Positions 14,159 to 25,530 of a stretch of DNA of 64,000 nt are shown piece after piece. The position numbers were made by a program, and so were the translations under genes. The notes beneath the pieces are model-generated. The model was given only the letters and a program-made list of their open reading frames with translations, ran no database searches and was not told where the DNA came from. The DNA lies in assembly GCF_050948175.1 (NCBI RefSeq), contig NW_027490112.1:62001-126000 (forward strand), given 5' to 3'. The stretch's first letter is position 1. Every line of letters starts with the position of its first letter. Origin of the DNA: Xylocopa sonorina (taxonomy: Eukaryota > Arthropoda > Insecta > Hymenoptera > Apidae).

Positions 14159-14786
14159 AACGCGATATCGCATCTCATTTCTAAGTTTCCTGATAAGATA
14201 TAATATTCATTGCGGTTTGTCATGTACACCTCGTATTCTCTTCAAAAGAATGTAAATGCGACACTTCCATGCTAGGAAATAGCGTCTGCAGATGTCTACG
14301 CGTCGAGGCAATAGAGTTCTAATGCTTCTTAATATGCGATATCGCATCTCACTTCTATGTTTCATGATAAGATGTAATATTCATTGCGAAGTGTCACGTA
14401 TACCTCGTATTCCCTCCAAACGAATGTAAATGCGACTACTGGCTGCCAGGAAATAGCAATTGCAGATGTCTACGTATCGTAGCAATAGAGTTCTAATGCT
14501 TCTCAAAACGCGATATCGCATCTCATTTCTAAGTTTCCTGATAAGATATAATATTCATTGCGGTTTGTCATGTACACCTCGTATTCTCTTCAAAAGAATG
14601 TAAATGCGACACTTCCATGCTAGGAAATAGCGTCTGCAGATGTCTACGCGTCGAGGCAATAGAGTTCTAATGCTTCTTAATATGCGATATCGCATCTCAC
14701 TTCTATGTTTCATGATAAGATGTAATATTCATTGCGAAGTGTCACGTATACCTCGTATTCCCTCCAAACGAATGTAAATGCGACAC
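14113..14786 (+). repeat. Two-monomer (348-bp) tandem duplication
   Basis: Bases 14,113-14,460 recur at 14,461-14,786. Shared marks are TCTAAGTTTCCTGATAAG, CATTGCGGTTTGTCATG, CGTATTCTCTTC, TTCTTAATATGCG, AAGATGTAATATTC and GTGTCACGTATACC. The first copy ends in GACTACTGGCTGCCAGG and the second in GACACTTCCTTCCTAGG. Confidence 0.9.
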
Positions 14787-16161
14787 TTCCTTCCTAGGAA
14801 ATGGCGTATTCAGATGTCCACGTATCGTAGCAATGGAGTTCTAATGCTACTTATATCGCGATATCGCAACGCATTTCTAAGTTTCGCGATAAGATACAAT
14901 ATTCATTGCGAAGTGTCATGTACACCTCGTATTCACTTCAAAAGAATGTAAATGCCACACTCCCATGCTAGGAAATAGCGTCTGCAGATGTGTACGCGTC
15001 GAGGCAATAGAGTTCGAATGCTTCCTAAAATGCGATATCGCATCTCACTTCTATGTTTCATGATAAGATACAATATTCATTGCGAAGTGTCATGTATACC
15101 TCGTATTCACCTCAAAAGTATGTAAATGCGACAGTTCCATGCTAGGAAATAGCGTTCGCAGATGTCTACGAATCGTAGCAATAGAGTCCTAATGCTCCTT
15201 AAAACGAGATATCGCATCTCATTTATATGTTTCGTGATAAGATATAATATTCAATGCGAAGTGTCATGCATACCTCGTATTCACTCCAAACGAATGTAAA
15301 TGCGACACTTCCTTGCTAGGCAATAGCGTATTCAGATGTCTACGTATCGTAGCAATAGAGTTCTAATGCTACTTAAATCGCGATATCGCAACTCATTTCT
15401 ACGTTTCGTGATAAGATATAATGTTCATTGCGAAGTGCCATATATACCTCGTATTCACTCCAAACGAATGTAAATGCGACACTTCCTTGCTAGGAAATGG
15501 CGTATTCAGATGCCTACGTATCATAGCAATAGAGTTCTAATGCTATTTAAATCGCGATATCGCATCCCACTTATATGTTTCGCGATAAGATATAATATTC
15601 ATCGCGAAGTGTCATGTATACCTCGTATTCACTTCAAAAGAATGTAAATGCGACACTTCCATGCTAGGAAATAGCGTCTGCAGATGTCTACGCGTCGAGG
15701 CAATAGAGTTCTAATGCTTCTTAAATCGCGATATCGCATGTCAATTCTATGTTTCATTATAAGATATAATATTCATTGCGAAGTGTCATGTATACCTCGT
15801 ACTCACATCAAAAGAATGTAAATGCGACTATTCCTTGCTAGGGCATAGCGTGTGCAGATGCCTACGTATCGTAGCAATAGAGTTCTAATGCTTCTTAGAT
15901 CGCGATATCGCATCTCATTTCTATGTTTCGTGATAAGTTATAATATTCATTCCGAAGTGTCATGTAAACCTCAAATTCACTTCAAAAGTATGTAAATGCG
16001 ACTATTGGCTGCTAGGAAATAGCGATTGCAGATGTCTACGTATCGTAGCAATAGAGTTCTAATGCTACTTAAATCGCGATATCGCAACTCATTTCTACGT
16101 TTCGTGATAAGATATAATATTCATTGCGAAGTGTCATGTATACCCCGTATTCACATCAAAA
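14787..16161 (+). repeat. Mixed monomers, CGCGTCGAGG and CTACGTATCG types interleaved
   Basis: Eight monomers. Several carry CTACGCGTCGAGGC with GTCTGCAGATG. Others carry GGCGTATTCAGATG or GGGCATAGCG. Some are clear relatives of monomers in the following 12-monomer unit, for example AAGTGCCATATATACC near 15,435 and 17,175. Confidence 0.75.
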
Positions 16162-18249
16162 GAATGTAAGTGCGACACTTCCATGCTAGGAGATAGCGTA
16201 TTCAGATGTCCACGTATCGTAGCAATAGAGTTCTAATGCTACTTATATCGCGATATCGCAACGCATTTCTACGTTTCGTGATAAGATATAATATTCATTG
16301 CAAAGTGTCATGTACACCTCGTATTCACATCAAAAGAATGTAAATGCGACTATTCCTTGCTAGGGCATAGCGTTTGCAGATGTCTACGTATCGTAGCAAT
16401 AGAGTTCTAATGCTTCTTAGATCGCGATATCGCATCTCATTTCTATGTTTCGTGATAAGTTATAATATTCATTCCGAAGTGTCATGTAAACCTCGAATTC
16501 ACTTCAAAAGAATGTAAATGCCACTATTGGTTGCTAGGAAATAGCGATTGCAGATGTCTACGTATCGTAGCAATAGAGTTCTAATGCTTCTCAAAACGCG
16601 TTATAGCATCTCATTTCTATGTTTCCCGATAAGATATAATATTCATCGCGAAGTGTCCTGTACACCTCGTATTCACTTCAAAAGAATGTAAATGCCACAC
16701 TCCCATGCTAGGAAATAGCGTCTGCAGATGTGTACGCGTCGAGGCAATAGATTTCGAATGCTTCTTAAAATGCGATATCGCATCTCACTTCTATGTTTCA
16801 TGATAAGATATAATATTCATTGCGAAGTGTCATGTACACCTCGTATTCACTTCGAAAGAATGTAAATGCGACTATTCCTTGCTAGGAAATAGCATTTGCA
16901 GATGTCTACATATCGTAGCAATAGAGTTCTAATGCTTCTCAAAACGCGATATCGCATCTCATTTCTATGCTTCATGATAAGATATAATATTCATTGCGAA
17001 GTGCCATGTATACCTCGTATTCACTCCAAACGAATGTAAATGCGACACTTCCTTGCTAGGCAATAGCGTATTCAGATGTCTACGTATCGTAGCAATAGAG
17101 TTCTAATGCTACTTAAATCGCGATATCGCAACTCATTTCTACGTTTCGTGATAAGATATAATGTTCATTGCGAAGTGCCATATATACCTCGTATTCACTC
17201 CAAACGAATGTAAATGCGACACTTCCTTGCTAGGAAATGGCGTTTTCAGATGTCTACGTATCGTAGCAATAGAGTTCTAATGCTTCTTGAAACGCGATAT
17301 CGCATCTCACTGCTATGTTTCACGAGAAGATATAATATTCATTATGGAGTGTTATGTATACCTCGTACTCACTTCAAAAGAATGTAAATGCGACCCTTCC
17401 ATCCTAGGAAATAGCGTTTGCAGATGTCTACGTATCGTAGCAATAGAGTTCTAGTGCTTCTTAGAACGCGATATCGCATCTCACTTCTATGTTTCATGAT
17501 AAGATATAATATTCATTGCGAAGTGTCATGTATACCTCGTATTCACTTCAAAAGAACGTAAATAAGACACTTCCATGCTAGGAAATAGCGTTTGCAGATG
17601 TCTACGTATAGTAGCAATAGAGTTCTAATGCTTCTTAAAACGAGATGCCTCATTTCATTTCTATGTTCCGTGATAAGATATAATATTCATTGTGGAGTGT
17701 CATGTATACCTCGTATTCACTTCAAATGAATGTAAATGCGACACTTCCATGCTAGGAAGTAGCGGTTGCAGATGTCTACGTATCGTAGCAATAGGGTTCT
17801 AATGCTTCTTAAGACGCGATATCGCATCTCACTTCTATGTTTCATGATAAGATATAATATTCATTGCGAAGTGTCATGTATACCTCGAGTTCTCTTCACA
17901 AGAATGTAAATGCGACACTTCCTTGCTAGGAAATAGCGTTTGCAGATGTCTACGTATCGCAGCAATAGAGTTCCAATGCTTCCTAAAACGCGATATCGCA
18001 TCTCCCTTCTATGTTTCATGATAAGGTATAATATTCATTGCGAAGTGTTATGTATACCTCGTATTCACTTCAAGTGAATGTAAATGCGACACTTCCATGC
18101 TAGGAAATAGCGTTTGCAGATGTCTACGTATCACAGCAATAGAGTACTAATGCTTCTTAAAACGAGATGTCGTATTTCATTTCTATGTTTCGTAATAAGA
18201 TATAATATTCATTGTGTAATGTTATGTATACCTCGTATTCACTTCAGTG
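16162..18249 (+). repeat. 12-monomer higher-order unit, copy 1 (2,088 bp)
   Basis: Landmarks GGAGATAGCGTATTCAG (16,189), AAATGCCACACTCCCATGC, AGATTTCGAATGC, AGCATTTGCAGATGTCTACA, GGCGTTTTCAGATG, CGACCCTTCCATCCTAGG, GATGCCTCATTTC and CCTCGAGTTCTCTTCAC recur in the same order exactly 2,088 bp (12 x 174) downstream. Confidence 0.94.
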
Positions 18250-20337
18250 GAATGTAAGTGCGACACTTCCATGCTAGGAGATAGCGTATTCAGATGTCCA
18301 CGTATCGTAGCAATAGAGTTCTAATGCTACTTATATCGCGATATCGCAACGCATTTCTACGTTTCGTGATAAGATATAATATTCATTGCAAAGTGTCATG
18401 TACACCTCGTATTCACATCAAAAGAATGTAAATGCGACTATTCCTTGCTAGGGCATAGCGTTTGCAGATGTCTACGTATCGTAGCAATAGAGTTCTAATG
18501 CTTCTTAGATCGCGATATCGCATCTCATTTCTATGTTTCGTGATAAGTTATAATATTCATTCCGAAGTGTCATGTAAACCTCGAATTCACTTCAAAAGAA
18601 TGTAAATGCCACTATTGGTTGCTAGGAAATAGCGATTGCAGATGTCTACGTATCGTAGCAATAGAGTTCTAATGCTTCTCAAAACGCGTTATAGCATCTC
18701 ATTTCTATGTTTCCCGATAAGATATAATATTCATCGCGAAGTGTCCTGTACACCTCGTATTCACTTCAAAAGAATGTAAATGCCACACTCCCATGCTAGG
18801 AAATAGCGTCTGCAGATGTGTACGCGTCGAGGCAATAGATTTCGAATGCTTCTTAAAATGCGATATCGCATCTCACTTCTATGTTTCATGATAAGATATA
18901 ATATTCATTGCGAAGTGTCATGTACACCTCGTATTCACTTCGAAAGAATGTAAATGCGACTATTCCTTGCTAGGAAATAGCATTTGCAGATGTCTACATA
19001 TCGTAGCAATAGAGTTCTAATGCTTCTCAAAACGCGATATCGCATCTCATTTCTATGCTTCATGATAAGATATAATATTCATTGCGAAGTGCCATGTATA
19101 CCTCGTATTCACTCCAAACGAATGTAAATGCGACACTTCCTTGCTAGGCAATAGCGTATTCAGATGTCTACGTATCGTAGCAATAGAGTTCTAATGCTAC
19201 TTAAATCGCGATATCGCAACTCATTTCTACGTTTCGTGATAAGATATAATGTTCATTGCGAAGTGCCATATATACCTCGTATTCACTCCAAACGAATGTA
19301 AATGCGACACTTCCTTGCTAGGAAATGGCGTTTTCAGATGTCTACGTATCGTAGCAATAGAGTTCTAATGCTTCTTGAAACGCGATATCGCATCTCACTG
19401 CTATGTTTCACGAGAAGATATAATATTCATTATGGAGTGTTATGTATACCTCGTACTCACTTCAAAAGAATGTAAATGCGACCCTTCCATCCTAGGAAAT
19501 AGCGTTTGCAGATGTCTACGTATCGTAGCAATAGAGTTCTAGTGCTTCTTAGAACGCGATATCGCATCTCACTTCTATGTTTCATGATAAGATATAATAT
19601 TCATTGCGAAGTGTCATGTATACCTCGTATTCACTTCAAAAGAACGTAAATAAGACACTTCCATGCTAGGAAATAGCGTTTGCAGATGTCTACGTATAGT
19701 AGCAATAGAGTTCTAATGCTTCTTAAAACGAGATGCCTCATTTCATTTCTATGTTCCGTGATAAGATATAATATTCATTGTGGAGTGTCATGTATACCTC
19801 GTATTCACTTCAAATGAATGTAAATGCGACACTTCCATGCTAGGAAGTAGCGGTTGCAGATGTCTACGTATCGTAGCAATAGGGTTCTAATGCTTCTTAA
19901 GACGCGATATCGCATCTCACTTCTATGTTTCATGATAAGATATAATATTCATTGCGAAGTGTCATGTATACCTCGAGTTCTCTTCACAAGAATGTAAATG
20001 CGACACTTCCTTGCTAGGAAATAGCGTTTGCAGATGTCTACGTATCGCAGCAATAGAGTTCCAATGCTTCCTAAAACGCGATATCGCATCTCCCTTCTAT
20101 GTTTCATGATAAGGTATAATATTCATTGCGAAGTGTTATGTATACCTCGTATTCACTTCAAGTGAATGTAAATGCGACACTTCCATGCTAGGAAATAGCG
20201 TTTGCAGATGTCTACGTATCACAGCAATAGAGTACTAATGCTTCTTAAAACGAGATGTCGTATTTCATTTCTATGTTTCGTAATAAGATATAATATTCAT
20301 TGTGTAATGTTATGTATACCTCGTATTCACTTCAGTG
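18250..20337 (+). repeat. 12-monomer higher-order unit, copy 2
   Basis: Direct tandem copy of 16,162-18,249. I found no mismatch at any of the roughly ten places compared, so the duplication is either very recent or an assembly duplicate. After about 20,350 the sequence continues into GTGCGAAATTTCC monomers rather than GTGCGACACTTCC. Confidence 0.94.
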
Positions 20338-20349
20338 GAATGTAAGTGC

Positions 20350-21640
20350 GAAATTTCCTTGCTAGGAAATAGAGTTTGCAGATGTCTACGTATATTAGCA
20401 ATAGAGATCTAATGCTTCTCAAAACGCGATATAGCACCCCATTCCTATGTTTCATGATAAGATATAATATTCATTGCGAAGTGTCATGTATATCTCGTAT
20501 TCACATCAATAGAATGTAAATGCGACACTTCCATGCTAGGAAATAGCGTTTGCAGATGTCTACGTATGGCAGCAATAGAGTTCCAATGCTTCTTAAAACG
20601 CGATATCGCATCTCACTTCTATGTTTCATGATAAGATATAATATTCATTGCGAAGTGTCATGTATACCTTGGTTTCACTTCACAAGAATGAAAATGCGAC
20701 ACTTCCTTGCTAGGAAATGTTGTTTGCAGATGTCTACGTATCACAGCAATAGAGCACTAATGCTTCTTAAAACGGGATGTCGTATTTCATTTCTATGTTT
20801 CGTAATAAGATATAATATCCATTGTGTAATGTTATGTATACCTCGTATTCACTTCAGTGAAATGTAAGTGCGAAATTTCCTTGCTAGGAAATAGAGTTTG
20901 CAGATGTCTACGTATATTAGCAATAGAGTTCCAATGCTTCTCAAAACGCGATATAGCACCTCTTTCCTATGTTTCATGATAAGATATAATATTCATTGCG
21001 AAGTGTCATGTATATCTCGTATTCACATCAAAAGAATGTAAATGTGACACTTCCATGCTAGGAAAAAGCGTTTGCAGATGTCTACGTATCGCAGCAATAG
21101 AGTTGCAATGCTTCTTAAAACGCGATATCGCATCTCACTTCTATGTTTCATGATAAGATATAATATTCATTGCGAAGTGTCATGTATACCTTGGTTTCAC
21201 TTCACAAGAATGAAAATGCGACACTTGCTTGCTAGGAAATGTTGTTTGCAGATGTCTACGTATCACAGCAATAGAGCACTAATGCTTCTTAAAACGAGAT
21301 GTCGTATTTCATTTCTATGTTTCGTAATAAGATATAATATTCATTGTGTAATGTTATGTATACCTCGTATTCACTTCAGTGAAATGTAAGTGCGAAATTT
21401 CCTTGCTAGGAAATAGAGTTTGCAGATGTCTCCGTATATTAGCAATAGAGTTCTAATGCTTCTCAAAACGCGATATAGCACCTCTTTCCTATGTTTCATG
21501 ATAAGATATAATATTCATTGCGAAGTGTCATGTATATCTCGTATTCACATCAAAAGAATGTAAATGCGACACGTCCATGCTAGGAAATAGCGTTTGCAGA
21601 TGTCTACGTATCGCAGCAATAGAGTTGCAATGCTTCCTAA
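20350..21640 (+). repeat. Three-monomer (522-bp) unit, about 2.5 copies
   Basis: Copies are at 20,350-20,871, 20,872-21,393 and a partial at 21,394-21,640. Each holds, in order, GTGCGAAATTTCC with TACGTATATTAGC (TCCGTATATTAGC in the third), a TATCGCAGCAATAGAG or TATGGCAGCAATAGAG monomer, and a TATCACAGCAATAGAGCAC monomer preceded by TTGGTTTCACTTC. Scattered substitutions separate the copies. Confidence 0.88.
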
Positions 21641-22675
21641 AACGCGATATCGCATCTCTCTTCTATGTTTCATGACAAGGTATAATATTCATTGCGAAGT
21701 GTCACGTATACCTCGTATTCACGTCAAATGAATGTAAATGCGACACTTCCATGCTAGGAAATAGCGTTTGCAGATGTCTACGTACCGTAGCAATAGAGTT
21801 CTAATGCTTCTTAAAACGAGATGCCTCATTTCATTTCTATGTTCCGTGATAAGATATAATATTCATTGTGGAGTGTCATGTATACCTCGTATTCACTTCA
21901 AATGAATGTAAATGCGACACTTCCATGCTAGGAAGTAGCGGTTGCAGATGTCTACGTATCGTAGCAATAGGGTTCTAATGCTTCTTAAGACGCGACATCG
22001 CATCTCACTTTTATGTTTCATGATAAGAAATAATATTCATTGCGAAGTGTCATGTATACCTCGATTTCTCTTCACAAGAATGTAAATGCGACACTTCCTT
22101 GCTAGGAAATAGCGTTTGCAGATGTCTACGTATCGCAGCAATAGAGTTCCAATGCTTCCTAAAACGCGATATCGAATCTCCCTTCTATGTTTCATGATAA
22201 GGTATAATATTCATTGCGAAGTGTCATGTATACCTCGATTTTTCTTCACAAGAATGTAAATGCGACACTTCCCTGCTAGGAAATAGCGTTTGCAGATGTC
22301 TACGTATCGCAGCAATAGAGTTCCAATGCTTCCTAAAACGCGATATCGCATCTCCCTTCTATGTTTCATGATAAGGTATAATATTCATTGCGAAGTGTCA
22401 TGTATACCTCGTATTCACTTCAAAAGAACGTAAATAATACACTTCCATGCTAATAAATAGCGTTTTTAGATGTCTACGTATCGTAGCAATAGAGTTCTAA
22501 TGCTTCTTAGAACGCGATATCGCATCTCACTTCTATGTTTCATGATAAGATATAATATTCATTGCGAAGTGTCATGCATATTTCGTATTCACATCAAAAG
22601 AATGTAAATGAAACACTTCCATGCTAGGAAATAGCGTTTGCAGATGTCTACGTATCGTAGCAATAGAGTTCTAAT
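21030..22675 (+). repeat. Segment duplicated 25 monomers away (pairs with 25,380-27,025)
   Basis: Offset 4,350 bp (25 x 174). Shared features include CGTACCGTAGCAATAG (21,781 and 26,131), CCTCGATTTTTCTTCAC, a landmark damaged to GCTAATAAATAGCGTTTTTAG, and GTCATGCATATTTCG. The copies part near 22,675/27,025, where one continues GCTACTTAAATCGCG and the other GCTTCTTAAAACGAG. Confidence 0.85.
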
Positions 22676-24035
22676 GCTACTTAAATCGCGATATCGCATC
22701 TCATTTATATGTTTCGTGATAAGATATAATATTCATCGCGAAGTGTCATGTATACCTCGTATTCACTTCAGAAAAATGTAAATGCGACACTTCCATGCTA
22801 GGAAATAGCGTCTGCAGATGTCTACGCGTCGAGGCAGTAGAGTTCTAATGCTTCTTAAAACGCGATATCGCATGCCAATTCTATGTTTCATTATAAGATA
22901 TAATATTCATTGCGAAGTGTCATGTATACCTCGTATTCACAACAAAAGAATGTAAATGCGACTATTCCTTGCTAGGGCATAGCGTTTCCAGATGCCTACG
23001 TATCGTAGCAATAGTGTTCTAATGCTTCTTAGATCGCGATATCGCATCACATTTCTATGTTTCGTGATAAGTTATAATATTCAATCCGAAGTGTCATGTA
23101 AACCTCGAATTCACTTCAAAAGAATGTAAATGCGGCTATTGGTTGCTAGGAAATAGCGACTGCAGATGTCTACGTATCGTAGCAATAGATTTCTAATGCT
23201 TCTCAAAACGCGTTATAGCATCTCATTTCTATGTTTCCTGATAAGATATAATATTCATTGCGAAGTGTCATGTACACCTCGTATTCACTTCAAAACAATG
23301 TAAATGCGACACTTCCATGCTGGGAAATAGCGTCTGCAGCTGTCTACGCGTCGAGGCAATAGAGTTCTAATGCTTCTTAAAACGCGATATCGCATCTCAC
23401 TTCTATGTTTCATGATAGGATATAATATTCATTGCGAAGTGTCATGTATACCTCGTATTCACTTCAAAAGAATGTAAATGCGACTATAGCTTGCTAGGAA
23501 ATAGCGTTTGCAGATGTCTACGTATCGTAGCAATAGAGTTCTAATGCTTCTCAAAACGCGATATCGCATCTCATTTCTATGTTTCCTGATAAGATATAAT
23601 ATTCATTGCGAAGTGTCATGTACACCTCGTATTCACTTCAAAAAAATGTAAATGCGGCTATTGGTTGCTAGGAAATAGCGACTGCAGATGTCTACGTATC
23701 GTAGCAATAGATTTCTAATGCTTCTCAAAACGCGTTATAGCATCTCATTTCTATGTTTCCTGATAAGATATAATATTCATTGCGAAGTGTCATGTACACC
23801 TCGTATTCACTTCAAAAGAATGTAAATGCGACACTTCCATGCTGGGAAATAGCGTCTGCAGCTGTCTACGCGTCGAGGCAATAGAGTTCTAATGCTTCTT
23901 AAAACGCGATATCGCATCTCACTTCTATGTTTCATGATAGGATATAATATTCATTGCGAAGTGTCATGTATACCTCGTATTCACTTCAAAAGAATGTAAA
24001 TGCGACTATTGCTTGCTAGGAAATAGCGTTAGCAG
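22676..24035 (+). repeat. Block of CGCGTCGAGG, GACTATTGG and GCTGGGAAATAGCG monomers
   Basis: Eight monomers. A two- to three-monomer motif is repeated within it: GCGGCTATTGGTTGC, then CTTCCATGCTGGGAAATAGC with GCAGCTGTCTACGCG, then GACTATAGC or GACTATTGC followed by TTGCTAGG. It first appears near 23,130-23,500 and again near 23,655-24,020. The same block recurs near 32,120, 36,690 and 41,220. Confidence 0.8.
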
Positions 24036-24880
24036 ATGTCTACGTATCGTAGCAATAGAGTTCTAATGCTTCTCAAAACGCGATATCGCATCTCATTTCT
24101 ATGTTTCCTGATAAGATATAATATTCATTGCGAAGTGTCATGTATACCTCGTATTCACTTCAAAACAATGTTAATGCGAATCTTCCTTGCTAGGAAATAG
24201 CGTTTGCAGATGCCTACATATCGTAGCAATAAAATTCTAATGCTACTTAAATCGCGATATCGCATCTCATTTATATGTTTCGTGAAAAGATATAATTTTC
24301 ATTGCGAAGTGTCATGTATACCTCGTAGTCGCTTGAAAAGTATGTAAAAGCGACTATTCCTTGCTAGGAAATAGCGTTTGCAGATGCCTACGTATCGTAG
24401 CAATAGAGTTCTAATGCTTCTTAGATCGCGATATCGCATCTCATTTCTATGTTTCCTGATAAGTTATAATATTCATTCCGAAGTGTCATGTATACCACGA
24501 ATTCACTTCAAAAGAATGTAAATGCGGCACTTCCATGCTAGGAAATAGCGTTTGCAGATGCCTACATATCGTAACAATAAATTTCTAATGCTACTTAAAT
24601 CGCAATATCGCATCTCATTTATATGTTTCGTGAAAAGATATAATATTCATTGCGAAGTGTCAGGTATACCTCGTATTCACTCCAAAAGAATGTAAATGCG
24701 ACGTTTCCATCCTAGGGGATACCGTTTGCAGATGTCTACGTATAGTAGCAAAAGAGTCCTAATGCTTCTTAAAACGAGATGTCGCATTTCACTTCTATGT
24801 TTCGTGATAAGATATAATATTCATTGCGAAGTGTCATGTATACCTCGTATTCACTTCAAATGAATGTAAATGCGACACTT

Positions 24881-25054
24881 CCATGCTAGGAAATAGCGTT
24901 TTGCAGATGTCTGCGACGCGTAGCAATAGAGTTCTATGCTTCTTTAAACGCGATATCGCATATCACTGCTATGTTTCATGATAAGATATAATATTCATTA
25001 TGGAGTGATATGTATACCTCGGACTCACTTCAAAAGAATGTAAATGCGACCCTT
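24881..25054 (+). repeat. Landmark monomer with GTCTGCGACGCGTAGC and compensated indels
   Basis: This variant has an extra T (GCGTTTTGCAG), replaces CTACGTATCG by CTGCGACGCG, then loses a base (GTTCTATGCTTC), so length stays 174. It occurs six times in the core, with CCATGCTAGG starting at 24,881, 30,795, 33,231, 39,321, 43,671 and 48,543. Spacings are 5,914, 2,436, 6,090, 4,350 and 4,872 bp, all multiples of 174 within 2 bp. The complex variant surely arose once and was spread by duplication. Confidence 0.9.
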
Positions 25055-25257
25055 CCATGCTAGGGAATAGCCATTGCAAATGTCTACGTATCGTAGCAAT
25101 AGAGTTCTAATGCTTCTTAAAACGCGATATCGCATCTCTCTTCTATGTTTCATGATAAGGTATAATATTCATTGCGAAGTGTCATGTATACCTCGTATTC
25201 ACATCAAAAGAATGTAAATGCGACACTTCCATGCTAGGAAATAGCGTTTGCAGATGT

Positions 25258-25270
25258 CTACGTATCGTAG
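25258..25270. other. Short inverted repeat CTACG-TAT-CGTAG in the reference monomer
   Basis: Five-base arms separated by TAT lie at monomer positions 26-38. The site also contains TACGTA. One variant class reads CTACGCGTCGAGG instead, another TACGTATATTAGC, and a third GTATCACAGC, so the dyad is not universal. It could be a small hairpin or a dyad binding site. Confidence 0.75.
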
Positions 25271-25297
25271 CAATAGAGTTCTAATGCTTCTTAGAAC

Positions 25298-25307
25298 GCG
25301 ATATCGC
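25298..25307. other. Perfect 10-bp palindrome GCGATATCGC in the reference monomer
   Basis: The sequence equals its own reverse complement and contains an EcoRV site (GATATC). It recurs at monomer positions 66-75 in most copies. A second class of monomers has GAGATGTCGC or GAGATGCCGC here and loses the symmetry. A conserved palindrome in a satellite could bind a dimeric protein, but nothing in the window proves this. Confidence 0.85.
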
Positions 25308-25349
25308 ATCTCACTTCTATGTTTCATGATAAGATATAATATTCATTGC

Positions 25350-25403
25350 GAAGTGTCATGTATACCTCGTATTCACTTCAAAAGAATGTAAATACGACAC
25401 TTC
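25350..25403. other. 8-bp inverted repeat GAAGTGTC ... GACACTTC
   Basis: The arms are perfect reverse complements at monomer positions 118-125 and 164-171, with a 38-bp spacer containing GTATAC. Both arms are preceded by TGCGA or CGA. The pair recurs in most monomers. In the second class the left arm becomes GGAGTGTTATG or GTAATGTTATG and the pairing is lost. Confidence 0.75.
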
Positions 25404-25530
25404 CATGCTAGGAAATAGCGTTTGCAGATGTCTACGTATCGCAGCAATAGAGTTGCAATGCTTCTTAAAACGCGATATCGCATCTCACTTCTATGTTTCA
25501 TGATAAGATATAATATTCATTGCGATGTGT

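Larger units (their letters stand above)
25233..25406 (+). repeat. Reference (near-consensus) 174-bp monomer
   Basis: This copy is close to the majority base at nearly every position and serves as a guide to monomer anatomy. It starts at GCTAGG. Going through it: a 5-bp stem CTACG-TAT-CGTAG, then AATAGAGTTCTAATGCTTCT, the perfect palindrome GCGATATCGC, a GATAAGATATAATATTCATT core that is the least variable part of the array, the inverted-repeat arm GAAGTGTC, GTATAC, CACTTCAAAAGAATGTAAAT, and the second arm GACACTTC. The phase is arbitrary, since a tandem array has no natural start. The majority sequence has stops in all three forward frames, for example TAA in GAATGTAAATG and TAA in GTTCTAATGC. 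Confidence 0.9.

Noticed and set aside
20550..20867. 105-codon open frame, with near-identical frames at 21072, 25422, 31336, 33772, 39862 and 44212
   Set aside because: Each is two satellite monomers read in one frame (58 codons per monomer). The encoded peptide repeats itself, the copies follow the DNA duplications exactly, and the frame opens only through one lost stop codon. No start context, domain or codon bias supports a gene.
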